Source: Bacillota bacterium (GTDB lineage Bacteria > Bacillota > Clostridia > Christensenellales > SZUA-584). Taken from it: 64,000 bases of DNA. Below the pieces are notes generated by a model that was not told the origin of the DNA, did no database searches, and saw only the letters and a program-made list of their open reading frames with translations. Position numbers and translations under genes: made by a program. Positions 62,890 through 64,000 of this stretch are shown here, in pieces; within the stretch, counting starts at the first letter, position 1; every line of letters begins with the position of its first letter. The DNA lies in assembly GCA_023397655.1 (NCBI GenBank), contig JAEWTW010000012.1:62001-126000 (forward strand). Reading direction: 5' to 3'.

Positions 62890-63458
62890 CATTTGATATA
62901 TATGATATTCGACAAGCAATTTAATTATCCTTTACTATATTTAAATTTTTTTTGTAAAGATAATAGACGGTGTTCACACCCTGATATCCTTACCGGAATA
63001 TGCGGGGAAGCAGAACCACGCAAAATCACCGCTGGCCAACGGCAATAAAGCAGACAAGAATCATCCTCATCTCGGTCTTACGGCGCACCACTGCCATTAC
63101 GCTGAATCAAGCCAGATTGTGATTGGCGGACGAATTGATTTTTGAAAAGTTTATATTTAAAAAAGGGTTTTGAGTAATGCTGTATGGAAATGCTTCTCTA
63201 TGGGCAGCAATTCAAAAGCAAGGTTACGCTATTATCTTGAAATCCATTACCGTGCAATGATTCTCGCCGCCGAGCCAGACGGAGACTGTCGTTATCCGCG
63301 ATATTAAACTATATGATGCCGCCGTCAAAACTCCGGCTGCGTATAAGCCACTGCAGCCGCGAACCAGAAGTCTGCTGTTTCGCGGCTGCATATACTTCAT
63401 ACAGTCATACCGGCTTTCCGCCTCAGTATAACTTTTCACACGTCTCCCGTCATACTGT
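62890..63458. other. Gene-free region between BMC-H and the ABC exporter
   Basis: About 570 bases. A short plus-strand frame near 63000-63140 vaguely recalls the end of a histidine-kinase ATPase domain but is too poor to call. Nothing else is recognisable. Confidence 0.4.
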
Positions 63459-64000
63459 CTATTCCACAAACGCGCCGCTGAACTGGCTGTTGTACAGGTC
63501 GGCATAGAACCCTTCCTGCGCCAGCAGCTGCTTGTGAGTGCCCTGCTCGATGATGGAACCGCTGTTCATCACCAGTATGTGCGCCGCTTCGCGTATCGTG
63601 GAAAGCCGATGCGCGATCACGAAGCTGGTGCGCCCCTTCATCAGCGATGCCATCGCCTTTTGTATCAGCACCTCAGAGCGCGTATCCACGTTGCTCGTCG
63701 CCTCGTCCAGTATCAGTATGGCCGGGTCGGCGAGTATCGCGCGGGCGATCGTCAGCAGCTGCTTCTGCCCCTGCGATATGTTGGTGGCCTCTTCATTCAG
63801 CACCGTATCGTACCCGTCGGGCAGCGCCGATATGAAGTGGTCCGCGTGGGCCGCTTTGGCCGCCGCGATGATCTGCTCCTCCGTCGCGTCGTCACGCCCG
63901 TAGGCGATGTTGTCGCGTATCGATCCATTGAACAGCCACGTGTCCTGCAGCACCATGCCGAACAGCTGACGCAGGTCACCCCGACGCATATCGCGTATGT
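63459..64000 (-). CDS. ABC exporter (multidrug/lipid type), C-terminal part (runs off right edge)
   Basis: The last ~180 residues of a fused membrane-ATPase exporter. It contains the Q-loop (FGMVLQDTWLFNGSIRDNIA), signature TNISQGQKQLLTIARAIL, Walker B AILILDEATSNVDTRSE, H-loop SFVIAHRLSTIREA and D-loop. The signature is ISQGQ in place of LSGGQ, seen in one partner of heterodimeric MdlA/MdlB- or BmrCD-like exporters. The membrane domain lies beyond the window. The open frame continues to the edge; no start codon is within the window. Confidence 0.92.
   Translation of the reverse strand, partial: IRDMRRGDLRQLFGMVLQDTWLFNGSIRDNIAYGRDDATEEQIIAAAKAAHADHFISALPDGYDTVLNEEATNISQGQKQLLTIARAILADPAILILDEATSNVDTRSEVLIQKAMASLMKGRTSFVIAHRLSTIREAAHILVMNSGSIIEQGTHKQLLAQEGFYADLYNSQFSGAFVE

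Noticed and set aside
63000..63140. Plus-strand frame vaguely like the end of a histidine-kinase ATPase domain (ADKNHPHLGL...IVIGG)
   Set aside because: Only a few residues fit, no N-terminal kinase sequence precedes it and no RBS is present. Resemblance is too weak to annotate.
1..64000. tRNA, rRNA, CRISPR array, insertion sequence or prophage genes
   Set aside because: Looked for on both strands by eye; no tRNA-like cloverleaf ends, repeat-spacer pattern, transposase or integrase motif was recognised.

Overview
This window (about 64 kb, roughly 50% G+C) looks like the chromosome of an anaerobic, low-branching Firmicute of the clostridial type. Reasons: strong AGGAGG-type ribosome binding sites, several lipoprotein solute-binding proteins in which a lipobox is followed by an Ala/Glu/Pro linker, a vanG-type resistance operon, an SsnA/YgeY/molybdenum-hydroxylase locus, and bacterial microcompartment (BMC) shell genes. 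No rRNA, tRNA, CRISPR array, insertion sequence or phage gene was recognised. Nearly everything except the first operon is on the minus strand.

Layout. (1) 1-386: start of a sugar ABC ATPase running off the left edge. (2) 621-6185 (+): five-gene operon with four uroporphyrinogen-decarboxylase-family (URO-D) proteins and an aldose-1-epimerase-like protein. (3) 6426-12612 (-): a ribose/galactose-type ABC importer followed by a DeoC aldolase, carrying a BMC-targeting-like helix and a C-terminal Fe-S motif, and a BMC hexameric shell protein. (4) 12740-21782 (-): two tandem copies of a four-gene Gld-like ABC system (ATPase, permease, GldG-like, DUF4340). (5) 21834-25406 (-): RbsD/FucU, ribokinase, an HTH-less LacI-like protein and a full LacI regulator. 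(6) 26463-41525 (-): a purine or N-heterocycle catabolic locus (SsnA, PreA-like, BMP-type nucleoside ABC importer with a frameshifted ATPase, creatininase family, three-subunit molybdenum hydroxylase, an AAA+ regulator lacking GAFTGA, YgeY). (7) 42125-47851 (-): vanG-type glycopeptide-resistance operon vanR-S-W-G-XY-T, with a truncated sugar-binding protein gene beside it. (8) 48375-57361 (-): a sugar uptake and catabolism operon (GntR regulator, PfkB kinase, Gfo/Idh/MocA dehydrogenase, ABC importer, sugar isomerase). (9) 57472-60688 (-): an old-yellow-enzyme-type reductase behind a clear promoter/palindrome, and an AraC regulator. (10) 60800-62844 (-): GntR regulator, second DeoC and second BMC shell protein. 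(11) 63459-64000: C-terminal end of an ABC exporter.

How it fits together. Groups 3 and 5 suggest import of a pentose-like sugar, anomer conversion by RbsD/FucU, phosphorylation by the ribokinase-like enzyme, and cleavage by DeoC inside a microcompartment. Group 10 supplies a second DeoC/shell pair whose shell protein is almost identical. This resembles sugar-phosphate-utilising BMC loci, but no BMC-P or BMC-T protein and no aldehyde dehydrogenase lies in the window, so the compartment must be completed elsewhere or be minimal. Group 6 would import nucleosides or purines and hydroxylate and deaminate them. Group 7 would remodel peptidoglycan termini to D-Ala-D-Ser. The strongest candidates for something new are the split BMC/DeoC system with an Fe-S-tailed aldolase, the doubled Gld-like ABC module between the sugar genes, and the leader hairpins in front of vanW and the molybdenum hydroxylase.
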